Below, one piece after another: positions 42,991 to 51,433 of a stretch of 64,000 bases of DNA. Within the stretch, counting starts at the first letter, position 1. Each line of letters opens with the position of its first letter. Source of the DNA: Candidatus Roseilinea mizusawaensis (lineage in GTDB: Bacteria > Chloroflexota > Anaerolineae > J036 > Brachytrichaceae); contig JAEANN010000001.1 of NCBI GenBank assembly GCA_016841965.1, forward strand, positions 62,001 to 126,000, given 5' to 3'. Below the pieces are notes generated by a model. The model was not told the origin of the DNA. It did no database searches and saw only the letters and a program-made list of their open reading frames with translations. A program made the position numbers and the translations under genes.

Positions 42991-43342
42991 CACGTCAACA
43001 TTCTTCAACACGCTTCAACACGCTTCAGCACGCTTCAGCACGCTTCAGCACGCTTCAAGATTCTCGGCGCATTGGTTTGTCCACAGCTTGCGCACAGCCA
43101 CAGGTGATTTATGACACCTTGCCAATCACAGTCAAACGCCATATATGGGCAGAGACAGGCAAGCACATCGTACTGATGGGAGTCGTCTGAGCTTGCCAAA
43201 CTGTTAATGCCGGGTTAAGTAAAGAGCATTGCCGGCACAACAAGCGGACAAATGTGGACAAGTCACTATTCTTCTGGGGATAATGAGGGGTGTTTGTGGA
43301 TAAGTGGGTGGCCGGCGGGATGCGAAAATGCCCAGAAATTGC
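42991..43342. other. Candidate replication origin (oriC) or DnaA-binding regulatory region
   Basis: 352 non-coding bp. DnaA-box-like 9-mers (consensus TTATCCACA / TGTGGATAA): TTGTCCACA 43077-43085, TTGCGCACA 43088-43096 (weak), TGTGGACAA 43253-43261, TGGGGATAA 43275-43283 and perfect TGTGGATAA 43295-43303. The last three are 20-22 bp apart. A 10-bp tandem array lies at one edge. Most genes to the left (29-43 kb) are on the minus strand and most to the right (44-62 kb) on the plus strand, which fits divergent replication, but 1-29 kb does not continue the trend. dnaA is not in the window. Confidence 0.45.
43003..43062. repeat. 10-bp tandem (iteron-like) array
   Basis: Six units of CTTCARCACG (two with A, three with G, last degenerate) run without spacers next to the DnaA-box-like sites. 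Confidence 0.95.
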
Positions 43343-44332
43343 CTAGAAAACCGCGCCGTTATGCGCGTTGCCATAGACACCGGATAGAGCATCCTGGACA
43401 CGGGCGGGCGGCGCTTTGCGCGCATAGTCCACAGCTTCGTCCACCATCGCCAGCACCTGTCCCTCAGCCTGCTCGATATCGGACTCTGAGACGCCGGCCT
43501 CTACCAACCAGCGCCTGAAGCGGGGAATTGGGTCGCGGGCTTGCCATTCGGCCACTTCCTGCGGCGAACGATACACCTGCGGGTCGCCCTCGTAATGTCC
43601 GCGATAGCGATAGGTTAACCCTTCGATGAAGGTCGGCCCTGCGCCGTGCCGGGCGCGCTCCACGGCAGCGCGGGTGGCTTGGTACACAGCCAGCACATCG
43701 TTGCCGTCTACCGTTACACCGGGCATGGCGTATGCCTGCGCGCGCAGGCTGAGTTGGCTGACCGGCGCCTGCTTATTTTGTGGCGTGCCCTCGCCGTACA
43801 GATTGTTCTCGCAAAAGAAGATGACAGGCAGCTTCCACAGGCCGGCCAGGTTCAAAGCCTCGTGAAATGCGCCCTCATTCGTCGCGCCATCACCAAAAAA
43901 TGACAGCGCCACACGCATCGGCGCGCCATTGGCTGCCTGTTTCTTGAAGGCCAACGCTGCGCCGACCGCCATGGGGATGCCGCCGGCCACAATGCCATTA
44001 GCGCCCATAATGCCCAGATCGAAATCGGTCATGTGCAATGAACCGCCCTTGCCGGCGCAATAGCCGGTCTCGCGGGCTGCCAGCTCCGCCATCATCAGCC
44101 GCACATCGCCGCCTTTGGCGATGAGATGCCCGTGCCCTCGGTGTGTGCTGGTGATGACATCATCGCGGTTCAGCGCCGCGCAGGCGCCCACCGCGCACGC
44201 CTCCTCGCCCACGTAAGGATGGATGAAGCCGGGGATCAAACCCTGCCGCCGCTCATCGATGGCGCGCAACTCGAATCGGCGGATGAGGAGCATCAGCCGG
44301 TATAGTTCAATCAGCTTGTGGTGTGAAAGCAT
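43343..44332 (-). CDS. pdhA: Pyruvate/2-oxo acid dehydrogenase E1 component, alpha subunit
   Basis: A 329-residue thiamine-diphosphate decarboxylase subunit. The TPP motif spans SFFGDGATNEG to IFFCENN, and the phosphorylation-loop region RYRGHYEGD is present. It oxidatively decarboxylates pyruvate or a branched-chain 2-oxo acid with E1 beta and E2. ATG 44332 has GAGG about 6 bp upstream. E1 beta is not adjacent; an E2 lies at 54.1-55.5 kb, so the complex is encoded in dispersed loci. Confidence 0.93.
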   Translation of the reverse strand: MLSHHKLIELYRLMLLIRRFELRAIDERRQGLIPGFIHPYVGEEACAVGACAALNRDDVITSTHRGHGHLIAKGGDVRLMMAELAARETGYCAGKGGSLHMTDFDLGIMGANGIVAGGIPMAVGAALAFKKQAANGAPMRVALSFFGDGATNEGAFHEALNLAGLWKLPVIFFCENNLYGEGTPQNKQAPVSQLSLRAQAYAMPGVTVDGNDVLAVYQATRAAVERARHGAGPTFIEGLTYRYRGHYEGDPQVYRSPQEVAEWQARDPIPRFRRWLVEAGVSESDIEQAEGQVLAMVDEAVDYARKAPPARVQDALSGVYGNAHNGAVF

Positions 44333-44443
44333 GTTTGCCTCGCGCTCATTATCGCGCTCATTATAATGACCGGATAATGACCGGCGCAGCCACTTGAGCC
44401 TGCCTGCGCGAGCGAACCGGGTATTGTCAATACAGGCCTTGCC

Positions 44444-44905
44444 ATGTTTCAAACATCACTGGATACGCCGGTCGGCATGTTGTTTATCGAAGGCACACAC
44501 GCCAGCATCACCACTATTCGCATCGTGCCGGCCAACACGCCTACGGGCAAATCATGTGCGCTGCTCAACCACGCCCGGCGACAACTGCGCGAATACTTCA
44601 AAGGCCGTCGCGCGTCATTCGACCTGCCGCTCGATCTGTCGCTGGGCACGGCCTTCCAGCGTCAGGTCTGGCAAGTGGTGGCTTCGGTTGGCCTGGGCGA
44701 GACCATCACCTACGCCGAGATCGCCCGGCGGGTGCATCGGCCCAGCGCCACACGCGCCGTCGGCCGCGCCGTGGCGCGTAATCCATTCATGATCGTCATT
44801 CCCTGCCACCGCGTGCTCAGCTCAAAGGGTAAGCTCACCGGCTATGCCGGCGGTTTGGCTGCGAAGGAATGGCTGCTCAAGCACGAGCAGGCCGTGCTCC
44901 TATGA
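44444..44905 (+). CDS. ogt: Methylated-DNA--protein-cysteine methyltransferase
   Basis: Single-use repair protein for O6-alkylguanine; 153 residues. The acceptor Cys is in IPCHRVLSSKG, and the DNA-binding helix region TYAEIARRVHRPSATRAVG is intact. Its stop overlaps the next gene by ATGA, so translation is probably coupled to a glycosyltransferase, an unusual partner. Confidence 0.95.
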   Translation: MFQTSLDTPVGMLFIEGTHASITTIRIVPANTPTGKSCALLNHARRQLREYFKGRRASFDLPLDLSLGTAFQRQVWQVVASVGLGETITYAEIARRVHRPSATRAVGRAVARNPFMIVIPCHRVLSSKGKLTGYAGGLAAKEWLLKHEQAVLL

Positions 44906-46002
44906 GGCCCGCGCCTGTAATCGCAATCGATTGCCGGCTGATGTACTATCGCAAAGCCGGCATTGCCCAGTACACACGCCAACTGATCCGCGCGCTGCGC
45001 GACTCGCTTGAGGCGGAGAATGAGCGTGCAGTGAGGCCTCGCCTGCGCGTCCTGCTCGACCGGCGCGACACCGACACAGGCTGGCTGCCGGCCGGCATTG
45101 GCATCCTTCGCACGGTAACCCCCGCGCACCATCGCTGCGAACATCTGACCCTGCCGCTCGAACTAGCCCGCCGGCGCATCGATGTGCTGCACAGCCCAGA
45201 CTTCATCACTGCGCGCGGGCGCTTTCACAAAGTCATCACCGTGCATGACCTGTACTTCATGGAGCATCCAGAGGCAATGGACGCCGCCGGTCTGCGTTAC
45301 TACGGGCGCATCGGCTGGTCGGTCCACCGAGCCGACCGCATCATTGCCGTGTCCCACTTTACCCGCAACGAGATCCTGCGACTGTTGCCGAGCACCTCAC
45401 CCGACAAGATCACGGTTATCCACGAAGCGCCCGATCTCGAACCCGAAGCGCGGAACCCATCCCTCCTGCCTGCGCCTTACGCGCTTTTCGTCGGCACCTT
45501 CGAGCCGCGCAAGAATCTGACCACGCTGCTGTCGGCGCTGGCCGCCTGGCGCGACATGCCCGACGATTTTCGTCTGGTCATCGTTGGCGAGCATGGCTGG
45601 GCCGGCGGCGACCCTGCACGCCTGGCCGCCGAACTGGGCTTGAGCGAGCGCATCCAGTTTGCCGGGCGCGTCTCGGATGCCGAACTGCACCACCTGTATT
45701 GCGGCGCGCGCGTATTTGTTTTTCCCTCACTGTGCGAGGGATTCGGACTGCCTGTGCTGGAAGCCATGCAACGTGGCGCGCCGGTGATCTGCAGCAACGC
45801 CGGCGCGCTGCCCGAAGTAGCGGGCGATGCGGCGCTCTTTCATGACCCGCTGGATGCTGATGGGCTGGCCGGCCTGTTGCGGCGCATGTGGCACGACGAG
45901 GCCCTGCGCGCGCGATACACACAGCTTGGACTGGCGCGCGCACAGCAGTTCTCTTGGCGCCAGGCCGCGCAGGCCACATGGCGCGTGTATCAATCAGCCT
46001 GA
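44902..46002 (+). CDS. GT4-type glycosyltransferase
   Basis: A 366-residue GT-B cytoplasmic enzyme. The donor-binding half has FVGTFEPRKNLTTLL and the E-x7-E motif in PSLCEGFGLPVLEAM. ATG 44902 overlaps the ogt stop (ATGA). It is followed by a second glycosyltransferase, so surface-glycan or glycolipid assembly is likely. Donor and acceptor are unknown. Confidence 0.92.
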   Translation: MRPAPVIAIDCRLMYYRKAGIAQYTRQLIRALRDSLEAENERAVRPRLRVLLDRRDTDTGWLPAGIGILRTVTPAHHRCEHLTLPLELARRRIDVLHSPDFITARGRFHKVITVHDLYFMEHPEAMDAAGLRYYGRIGWSVHRADRIIAVSHFTRNEILRLLPSTSPDKITVIHEAPDLEPEARNPSLLPAPYALFVGTFEPRKNLTTLLSALAAWRDMPDDFRLVIVGEHGWAGGDPARLAAELGLSERIQFAGRVSDAELHHLYCGARVFVFPSLCEGFGLPVLEAMQRGAPVICSNAGALPEVAGDAALFHDPLDADGLAGLLRRMWHDEALRARYTQLGLARAQQFSWRQAAQATWRVYQSA

Positions 46003-46012
46003 CCGCATCCGC

Positions 46013-46018
46013 TACAAT
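46013..46018 (+). promoter_or_regulatory. -10-like box before second glycosyltransferase
   Basis: TACAAT ends 12 bp before ATG 46031. It lies just after the stop of the preceding gene. Confidence 0.3.
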
Positions 46019-46030
46019 CGCACGCACATC

Positions 46031-47320
46031 ATGCGTCTGTTGTTCCTCACCCCACAGTTGCCGTTTCCGCCACGTCAGGGCACTGCCTTGCGCAACTGGG
46101 GTCTGATCTCTGGGCTGGCCGGGCGGCATGAAATCTGGCTGCTGTCTTTTGACGAGAATCTGGCAGCCGGCGAGATGCGCGCGCTGGCCGACATGCCGGC
46201 TGAAATACGCCGCGTCTGCGCCGAGGCGCGCGCCCTGCCTGTGCCGCGCCGAACAACCCGACAACGCCTGCGCACATTGCTCACCTCATCGTTGCCAGAC
46301 ATGGCCTGGCGATTGTGGTCGCCGGCATTCGCAGCCCAGTTTGCCCAATGGACGCACGCGCAGACCTTCGACATCATCCAGATCGAAGGCATCGAACTCG
46401 CCCGCTACGCCCTTCAACCTTCAACCCTCAACCCTCACCCTGCAATCGTCTTTGACGATCACAACTGTGAATACTTGTTGCAGCGCCGCGCCTTCGAGGC
46501 TGATCTGCGCAATCCCCGGCGCTGGCATGCTGCGGCATACTCTTTCATCAACTGGCAGCGTTTGGCGCGCTTCGAGCGCCGGATTGCGCGCATGGCCCAT
46601 GCAACACTGTGCGTGTCGCCACAAGATGCTCAAGCAATTGGCGCACTCGATCCGGCCATCCACCCCCAGGTGATCTTCAACGGCATCGACGTGGAAAGCT
46701 ATGGCGCGCCGGCCACAGGACTGGACGCGCCCTCTCAAACAAGCAATCCCACACTGGTCTTCACCGGCAAGATGGACTTCCGCTGGAACGTCGATGCGGC
46801 GCTGTGGTTTGCCGGCGAAGTGCTTCCCCTGGTGCGCCGCGAGATTCCACGCGCGCGCCTGCTTATCGTCGGACAGAATCCCAGTCCCCGCCTCGCCCCT
46901 TTGCGCGCCGATCCCCATATCACGCTGACCGGCGCAGTGGCAGACACCCGCCCATTCATCCAGCAGGCCGATGTGTATGTGGCGCCGCTGCTGGTGGGCA
47001 GCGGCACGCGCTTCAAACTGCTCGAAGCCATGTCAATGCGGCGCGCCATCGTGACCACCTCGCGCGGTTGCGAGGGTTTCGAGGTTACATCGGGGCATGA
47101 GCTGGTCATTGCCGACACAGCCGAGGAATTCGCACAAGCCGCGGTGGCGTTGCTGCGCGATCCGGCCCGGCGCGCAGAGATGGGCCGGCGCGCGCGAGCC
47201 TTTGTCGCCGCGCGCTACGACTGGCGCGCTATCATTCCCCGCCTTGAATCGATCTACGAACGCCTGGCCGCACCGATCCACAATTCACATGATTCCATTG
47301 AAGGGAGACAGAAGCGATGA
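46031..47320 (+). CDS. GT4-type sugar transferase
   Basis: A 429-residue GT-B glycosyltransferase beginning MRLLFLTPQLPFPPRQGTAL, which resembles sugar transferases of exopolysaccharide systems. The C-terminal donor domain has FTGKMDFRWNVDAALWF and VGSGTRFKLLEAMSMRRAIV. The N-terminal domain contains a repeat-encoded QPSTLNPHP stretch. The stop overlaps the SDR start (ATGA 47317-47320). Confidence 0.9.
   Translation: MRLLFLTPQLPFPPRQGTALRNWGLISGLAGRHEIWLLSFDENLAAGEMRALADMPAEIRRVCAEARALPVPRRTTRQRLRTLLTSSLPDMAWRLWSPAFAAQFAQWTHAQTFDIIQIEGIELARYALQPSTLNPHPAIVFDDHNCEYLLQRRAFEADLRNPRRWHAAAYSFINWQRLARFERRIARMAHATLCVSPQDAQAIGALDPAIHPQVIFNGIDVESYGAPATGLDAPSQTSNPTLVFTGKMDFRWNVDAALWFAGEVLPLVRREIPRARLLIVGQNPSPRLAPLRADPHITLTGAVADTRPFIQQADVYVAPLLVGSGTRFKLLEAMSMRRAIVTTSRGCEGFEVTSGHELVIADTAEEFAQAAVALLRDPARRAEMGRRARAFVAARYDWRAIIPRLESIYERLAAPIHNSHDSIEGRQKR
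46413..46447. repeat. Heptamer array inside the glycosyltransferase gene
   Basis: Five 7-bp units (TTCAACC, TTCAACC, CTCAACC, CTCACCC, TGCAATC), in frame. Confidence 0.85.
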
Positions 47321-48096
47321 CATATAGCGTGAAAGACAAGATCGTGTTCATCACCGGCGCCAGCAGCGGCATCGGCGAAGCATGCGCCCGCGCTTTTGCC
47401 AACGCCGGCGCGCGCCTGTTGTTGTGCGCGCGCCGGCTCGACCGGCTGCAAGCAATGGCCGGCAAACTGAACGTTCCCTGTCATTGCTTCGCGCTCGACG
47501 TGCGCGACCAGGCCGCTGTGCATGCAGCCATCGCCGGCTTGCCGGAGGAATGGCAGGCCATTGATGTCCTCATCAACAATGCCGGTCTCAGCCGTGGCTT
47601 GACCAAACTGCACGAATACGACCTACAAGATGTCAACGAAATGGTGGACACAAACATCAAAGGCCTGGTATACGTGACGCGGGCCGTCGCGCCGGGCATG
47701 GTGGCCCGTCAGCGTGGCCACATCATTAACATCGGCTCCATCGCCGGCCACGCCGTGTATCCCAACGGGGCGGTGTATTGCGCCACCAAAGCCGCTGTCA
47801 AGTCCATCACCGAGGGGTTGAAAATGGATTTGAACGGGACGCCGGTGCGCGTCAGCTCGGTCGATCCCGGCCTGGTCGAGACCGAGTTCAGCATCGTGCG
47901 CTTTCACGGCGACACGGAGCGCGCCAAGAAGGTGTACGAAGGATTGCGCCCGCTCACCGGCGACGACGTGGCCGATGTGGTTCTGTTCTGCGCGACGCGC
48001 CCCCCGCACGTCAACATCAACGATGTGGTGATGATGCCGGTCGCTCAAGCTTCGGCAACCATCGTGCACAGGCAGCCGCTGCCGGGGATCGAATAA
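47317..48096 (+). CDS. Short-chain dehydrogenase/reductase
   Basis: A 259-residue NAD(P)-dependent oxidoreductase. The cofactor motif TGASSGIG (14-20), NNAG (87-90) and the catalytic Ser141, Tyr154 and Lys158 are all present. It resembles YdfG-type hydroxy-acid dehydrogenases. It is translationally coupled to the preceding glycosyltransferase, so it may modify a sugar or lipid precursor, by inference. Confidence 0.93.
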   Translation: MTYSVKDKIVFITGASSGIGEACARAFANAGARLLLCARRLDRLQAMAGKLNVPCHCFALDVRDQAAVHAAIAGLPEEWQAIDVLINNAGLSRGLTKLHEYDLQDVNEMVDTNIKGLVYVTRAVAPGMVARQRGHIINIGSIAGHAVYPNGAVYCATKAAVKSITEGLKMDLNGTPVRVSSVDPGLVETEFSIVRFHGDTERAKKVYEGLRPLTGDDVADVVLFCATRPPHVNINDVVMMPVAQASATIVHRQPLPGIE

Positions 48097-48143
48097 TCAA
48101 CAGACGATTCGCGATTGTCAATTGACAGTCGTCAATTGTGGGT
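48095..48143. repeat. Heptamer array between convergent SDR and GT2 genes
   Basis: Seven 7-bp units (AATCAAC, AGACGAT, TCGCGAT, TGTCAAT and so on) fill the gap and encode the last residues of the GT2 protein. Confidence 0.75.
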
Positions 48144-49191
48144 GACGCAAGCGCCACAGCACACCAACCGGGTAGCCGGACATCTTGGCAATATCGCCGG
48201 CGACCCGGATGACAGGCACCCACGTCATCGCCATCAGCTTGCGCCCGGCAGAGAGCGATTGCCACAGACGCACCAGCCGACGATAGGGCGCGCGCAGATA
48301 CACCCCCGCGCCCAGCGCCAGCAGCGCCGCACACCCGACTTGCAGCGCCGGCGACACGCCGAACAGCAGGCCGGCCAGCAGGCCGGCCAGCAATGTGGGC
48401 AGCGCGAACAGATACGTCGCATAGCGCGCCAGGTGGCGCTTGAGCCACAGATTGGCCTTGCCGTCACCGCGCGCATAGCGGTAATACTGCCGGATGAACG
48501 CAGCAAGCGAGGTGCGTGGGCGGAAATAGGCCACCGCATCTGGTGCAAAGGCCGGCCGGCCAAAGCGCTCGCGCAACCTGAAGTCAAAAATCAGGTCCTC
48601 GCAATAATCCAGCCATTCGGGATAACCGCCCACAGCCTGCCAGGCTGATTTACGAAAGGCCACCGAGCGCGACGAGGGCAGAAAACGCTCTGGGCGGATG
48701 TCGTCCAGCAACGGCAGCACGGTAGCGCTCATGGCCACATCGAAAGCGACACCTGGCCGGGGATCGGGGAGAAAGAAGCCGGCCACCCACTGCGGCATCC
48801 AATGGGGATTTTGGATTTTAGATTTTGGATTTTGCAGTTGAGGATTTGGAATTGACGATTGAGGACTGACGATTGGCGATTGAAAAGGTTGAACGATGTT
48901 TTCCAGCCAGCGTGGGTCGAGGCGCACGCCGGCATCGGTGCAGGCCACCAGATCATGTTGAGCGGCGGCGATGGCCTGATTGCGCCCCTGCGAAATGTTC
49001 GCGCCGGGGACAAGCAGGACACGCACAGGAAAACGCGTTTCAGCGCGCAACAGGGCTACGCTGTCATCGACGCTGCCGCCATCGCACACCACCACTTCAT
49101 CAGGCAGGCGTGTCTGAGCAGCAATCGAGTCGAGCAGGGCAGGCAAACTAGCCGACTCGTTCAACACCGTGAAGACAAGCGAGACCTTCAC
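48118..49191 (-). CDS. GT2-family glycosyltransferase
   Basis: A 357-residue protein with a GT-A domain (SLVFTVLNES, VVVCDGGSVDDSV, CTDAGVRLDPRW) and three to four membrane helices near the C-terminus, suggesting a membrane-associated transferase. GTG 49191 is favoured over TTG 49206 since GGAG lies 9 bp upstream. A stretch of about 28 residues after ENIVQPFQSP is encoded by a long heptamer array. Confidence 0.88.
   Translation of the reverse strand: MKVSLVFTVLNESASLPALLDSIAAQTRLPDEVVVCDGGSVDDSVALLRAETRFPVRVLLVPGANISQGRNQAIAAAQHDLVACTDAGVRLDPRWLENIVQPFQSPIVSPQSSIPNPQLQNPKSKIQNPHWMPQWVAGFFLPDPRPGVAFDVAMSATVLPLLDDIRPERFLPSSRSVAFRKSAWQAVGGYPEWLDYCEDLIFDFRLRERFGRPAFAPDAVAYFRPRTSLAAFIRQYYRYARGDGKANLWLKRHLARYATYLFALPTLLAGLLAGLLFGVSPALQVGCAALLALGAGVYLRAPYRRLVRLWQSLSAGRKLMAMTWVPVIRVAGDIAKMSGYPVGVLWRLRHPQLTTVN
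48807..48883. repeat. Long heptamer array inside the GT2 gene
   Basis: Eleven 7-bp units (GATTTTG, GATTTTA, GATTTTG, GATTTTG, CAGTTGA, GGATTTG and so on). They encode a Pro/Asn/Gln/Ser-rich loop in frame. Confidence 0.92.
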
Positions 49192-49251
49192 CGCGCACAA
49201 CTCCAAGACGAGGCAACGCAGCAGCGCGCGTTGTCAGGAGCAGGCATCGGG

Positions 49252-49833
49252 CTAGGCAGCACCGTCGGCAAAGATAATGCGGCCATCGCGCATGTCGGTG
49301 ATAACGGCCAGCGCATGAATGGGCGCCTTAAGCGACTGCAACGCAGCGCGCCCGCCCTCGAAGGACTTTTCAATCAGCGCGCCCACCCCTACCACTTCCG
49401 CGCCGGCCGCGCGCGCGATCCGCGCCAGCGCCAGAATGGTCTGCCCTGTGGCGAGAAAGTCGTCGATGATGAGGACGCGCTCGCCGGCCTGCAAATACTC
49501 CGGCGACGCCATGATCTCCACATCGCGCTTCTTGGTGTGCGAGGGGGCAGTGGTCAGAAAGACCGTGTCGGGCATGGTGACGGGTTTAGTCTTGCGCGCA
49601 TACACCACCGGCAGGTTCAGCGCCAGGCCGGTCATGATGGCCGGCGCAATGCCGCTGATTTCGCAGGTCAGAATTTTTGTCGCCCCCAGCGGCGCAAAGA
49701 GACGTGCAAATTCACGGCCACATTCCATCATCAGCCCTGGATCCACCTGATGATTCACGAAGGAATCCACCTTCAGAATACCGTGGCCCAGATTTTGGCC
49801 TTCCGAGAGAATTCGTTGTTCGAGTGCCAGCAT
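49252..49833 (-). CDS. xpt: Xanthine phosphoribosyltransferase
   Basis: Salvages xanthine to XMP using PRPP; 193 residues. It follows the Bacillus Xpt closely: GHGILKVDSFVNHQVDP, SGIAPAIMTGLAL, VVYARKTKP, and the PRPP loop VLIIDDFLATGQT. TACAAT lies 7 bp upstream of the ATG. No purine riboswitch is seen in the short leader. Confidence 0.94.
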   Translation of the reverse strand: MLALEQRILSEGQNLGHGILKVDSFVNHQVDPGLMMECGREFARLFAPLGATKILTCEISGIAPAIMTGLALNLPVVYARKTKPVTMPDTVFLTTAPSHTKKRDVEIMASPEYLQAGERVLIIDDFLATGQTILALARIARAAGAEVVGVGALIEKSFEGGRAALQSLKAPIHALAVITDMRDGRIIFADGAA

Positions 49834-49840
49834 GCCGGCG

Positions 49841-49846
49841 ATTGTA
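49841..49846 (-). promoter_or_regulatory. -10-like box of xpt, leaderless type
   Basis: TACAAT on the minus strand, 7 bp before ATG 49833. Confidence 0.45.
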
Positions 49847-49943
49847 TAGCGTTTTCTGGCCTGGCAGATGGGTCGCAGGTATGGTATTGAGCATATTGGG
49901 TATAATGGACGCGAATCTTACGCCGAAGGAAGCACACCTGAGT

Positions 49944-51167
49944 ATGGAGAGCCGAGAGTCCCCGGTGAGTCAGCCGCCGTCTGAATCTGTAGGGGAAGAC
50001 AATTTTGCTGCCTCGCTTGGCGAATATCTTGCCAAGACCGAGCGCTACGACCCACCCAAGCGAAACCAACTGGTTGCAGGTCGAATCGCGGCCGTTTCTG
50101 ACCGAGAAATCCTGATCGACTTGGGCGCCAAGTCAGAAGGCATTGTCTCGGGCAAGGAAGTCGAGGCATTACCCAAAGACTTCCGCGCCAGCCTTGAAGT
50201 GGGGCAGGAGGTGTACGCCTATGTCCTGTCGCCCGAAGATCGCAATGGCAATGTGGTGTTGTCGCTGGCACGCGCGATTAACGAGCGCGATTGGCGCTTT
50301 GTCGAAGAGCTTCACCAGAAGCAAGAGGCGCTGGAGAGCCAAATTGCCGGATTCAACAAGGGAGGTGTGATCGTCAAGATCGGGCGGTTGCGCGGCTTTG
50401 TGCCGGCCTCCCAGTTGAGCCTGCAACATCAACGCATGATGGGGGATGAGAACCAACCGCCGGAGCAGCGCTATCAGAAGCTGGTTGGCCAAAAGACCTA
50501 CGTCAAGGTCATCGAGATCGATCGCGAGCGCAACCGGCTCATCTTGAGCGAGCGGGCGGCGGCCAAGGAAATCCGCGAGGCGCAGAAGACCAGGCTGATG
50601 AGCGAAATTGAAGTCGGCAAGATCATGGAAGGCGAAGTCAGCAGCATCAAGGACTTCGGCGTGTTTGTCGACCTCGGCGGCGCTGACGGCATGATCCACC
50701 TGTCCGAATTGTCGCATCAGCGCGTCAAGCATCCCGGCGAACTGCTCAAAGAGGGCGACCCGGTCACCGTGAAAGTGATCAGCATTGACCGCGAGTCGGG
50801 TCGCATCGGCCTGAGCCTCAAGTCGCTGCAAGCAGATCCATGGTCTGATTTGGACAAGCGCTACAAGCCGGGGCAACTGGTCGAAGCTGAAGTGACCAAA
50901 TTGCACCCCAAGCATGGCGTCTTCGCCCGCCTCAAGGACGATGAAGCCATCGAGGGGTTGATCCCGTTATCCGAGCTAAGCGACAAGCCGTTCAATAGCC
51001 CGAAGGAAATCGTTAAGGAAGGCCAGATCCTGACGCTGCGCGTTCTGCGGATCGAGCCTGAACAGCGCCGCATCGCCCTTAGCCTGAGGCGAGTCAGTTG
51101 GGCTGAATATGCCGACCTTGACTGGCAGGCGGAAATGCCGGATGCGTCCGTAGACCCTGACGAGTAG
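49944..51167 (+). CDS. rpsA: Ribosomal protein S1 (four S1 domains)
   Basis: A 407-residue protein that helps the ribosome bind mRNA. Four S1 OB domains follow a short acidic N-terminus: RIAAVSDREILIDLGAKSEG, then KIGRLRGFVPASQL, EVSSIKDFGVFVDLGGADG and KLHPKHGVFARLKDDE. ATG 49944 is chosen, with AAGGA 14 bp upstream; ATG 49905 is an alternative. It lies upstream of clpC, separated by a hairpin. A second S1-like protein occurs at 11919-12926. Confidence 0.92.
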   Translation: MESRESPVSQPPSESVGEDNFAASLGEYLAKTERYDPPKRNQLVAGRIAAVSDREILIDLGAKSEGIVSGKEVEALPKDFRASLEVGQEVYAYVLSPEDRNGNVVLSLARAINERDWRFVEELHQKQEALESQIAGFNKGGVIVKIGRLRGFVPASQLSLQHQRMMGDENQPPEQRYQKLVGQKTYVKVIEIDRERNRLILSERAAAKEIREAQKTRLMSEIEVGKIMEGEVSSIKDFGVFVDLGGADGMIHLSELSHQRVKHPGELLKEGDPVTVKVISIDRESGRIGLSLKSLQADPWSDLDKRYKPGQLVEAEVTKLHPKHGVFARLKDDEAIEGLIPLSELSDKPFNSPKEIVKEGQILTLRVLRIEPEQRRIALSLRRVSWAEYADLDWQAEMPDASVDPDE

Positions 51168-51200
51168 CCAGGCTACACCCTTTGCTGATTGTCTGTATGC

Positions 51201-51232
51201 GCGGCGCTCTGCAACTCTTGGCAGGGCGCCGC
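51201..51232 (+). terminator. Terminator-like hairpin after rpsA
   Basis: GCGGCGCTCTGC and GCAGGGCGCCGC are complementary arms around an 8-bp loop, about 34 bp after the rpsA stop. No T-run follows. Confidence 0.5.
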
Positions 51233-51433
51233 GTTGCATTACATGTGGCCGGCGTGACAAATCTCGCGCCGGCGGCTTCATATGGTACGCTAACCCATCG
51301 GGTGTAGAAGTAGGAGTCGTCTGACTCAGATCGGCTTAAGATTGGTCTTACTGAGTGATGTATCATGCAACTGAAATTGAGCACGATGATAGCCTGTGGG
51401 CAGCATCGTTGTTGGACTGAAGGAGTATGAGCT

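Noticed and set aside
43003-43062. Possible CRISPR array
   Set aside because: Units are 10 bp in direct contact, without spacers.
49901-49906. TATAAT as promoter of rpsA
   Set aside because: No -35 element at 16-18 bp; it overlaps the alternative ATG 49905, so its role is unclear.
49834-49920. Purine riboswitch before xpt
   Set aside because: Only a short leader is available and the -10-like box abuts the start; no three-way junction sequence seen.
51168-51433. CIRCE or CtsR operator before clpC
   Set aside because: No TTAGCACTC-type inverted repeat or CtsR heptad repeat found; only a weak ACTCAG/CTGAGT pair at about 51.32-51.36 kb.
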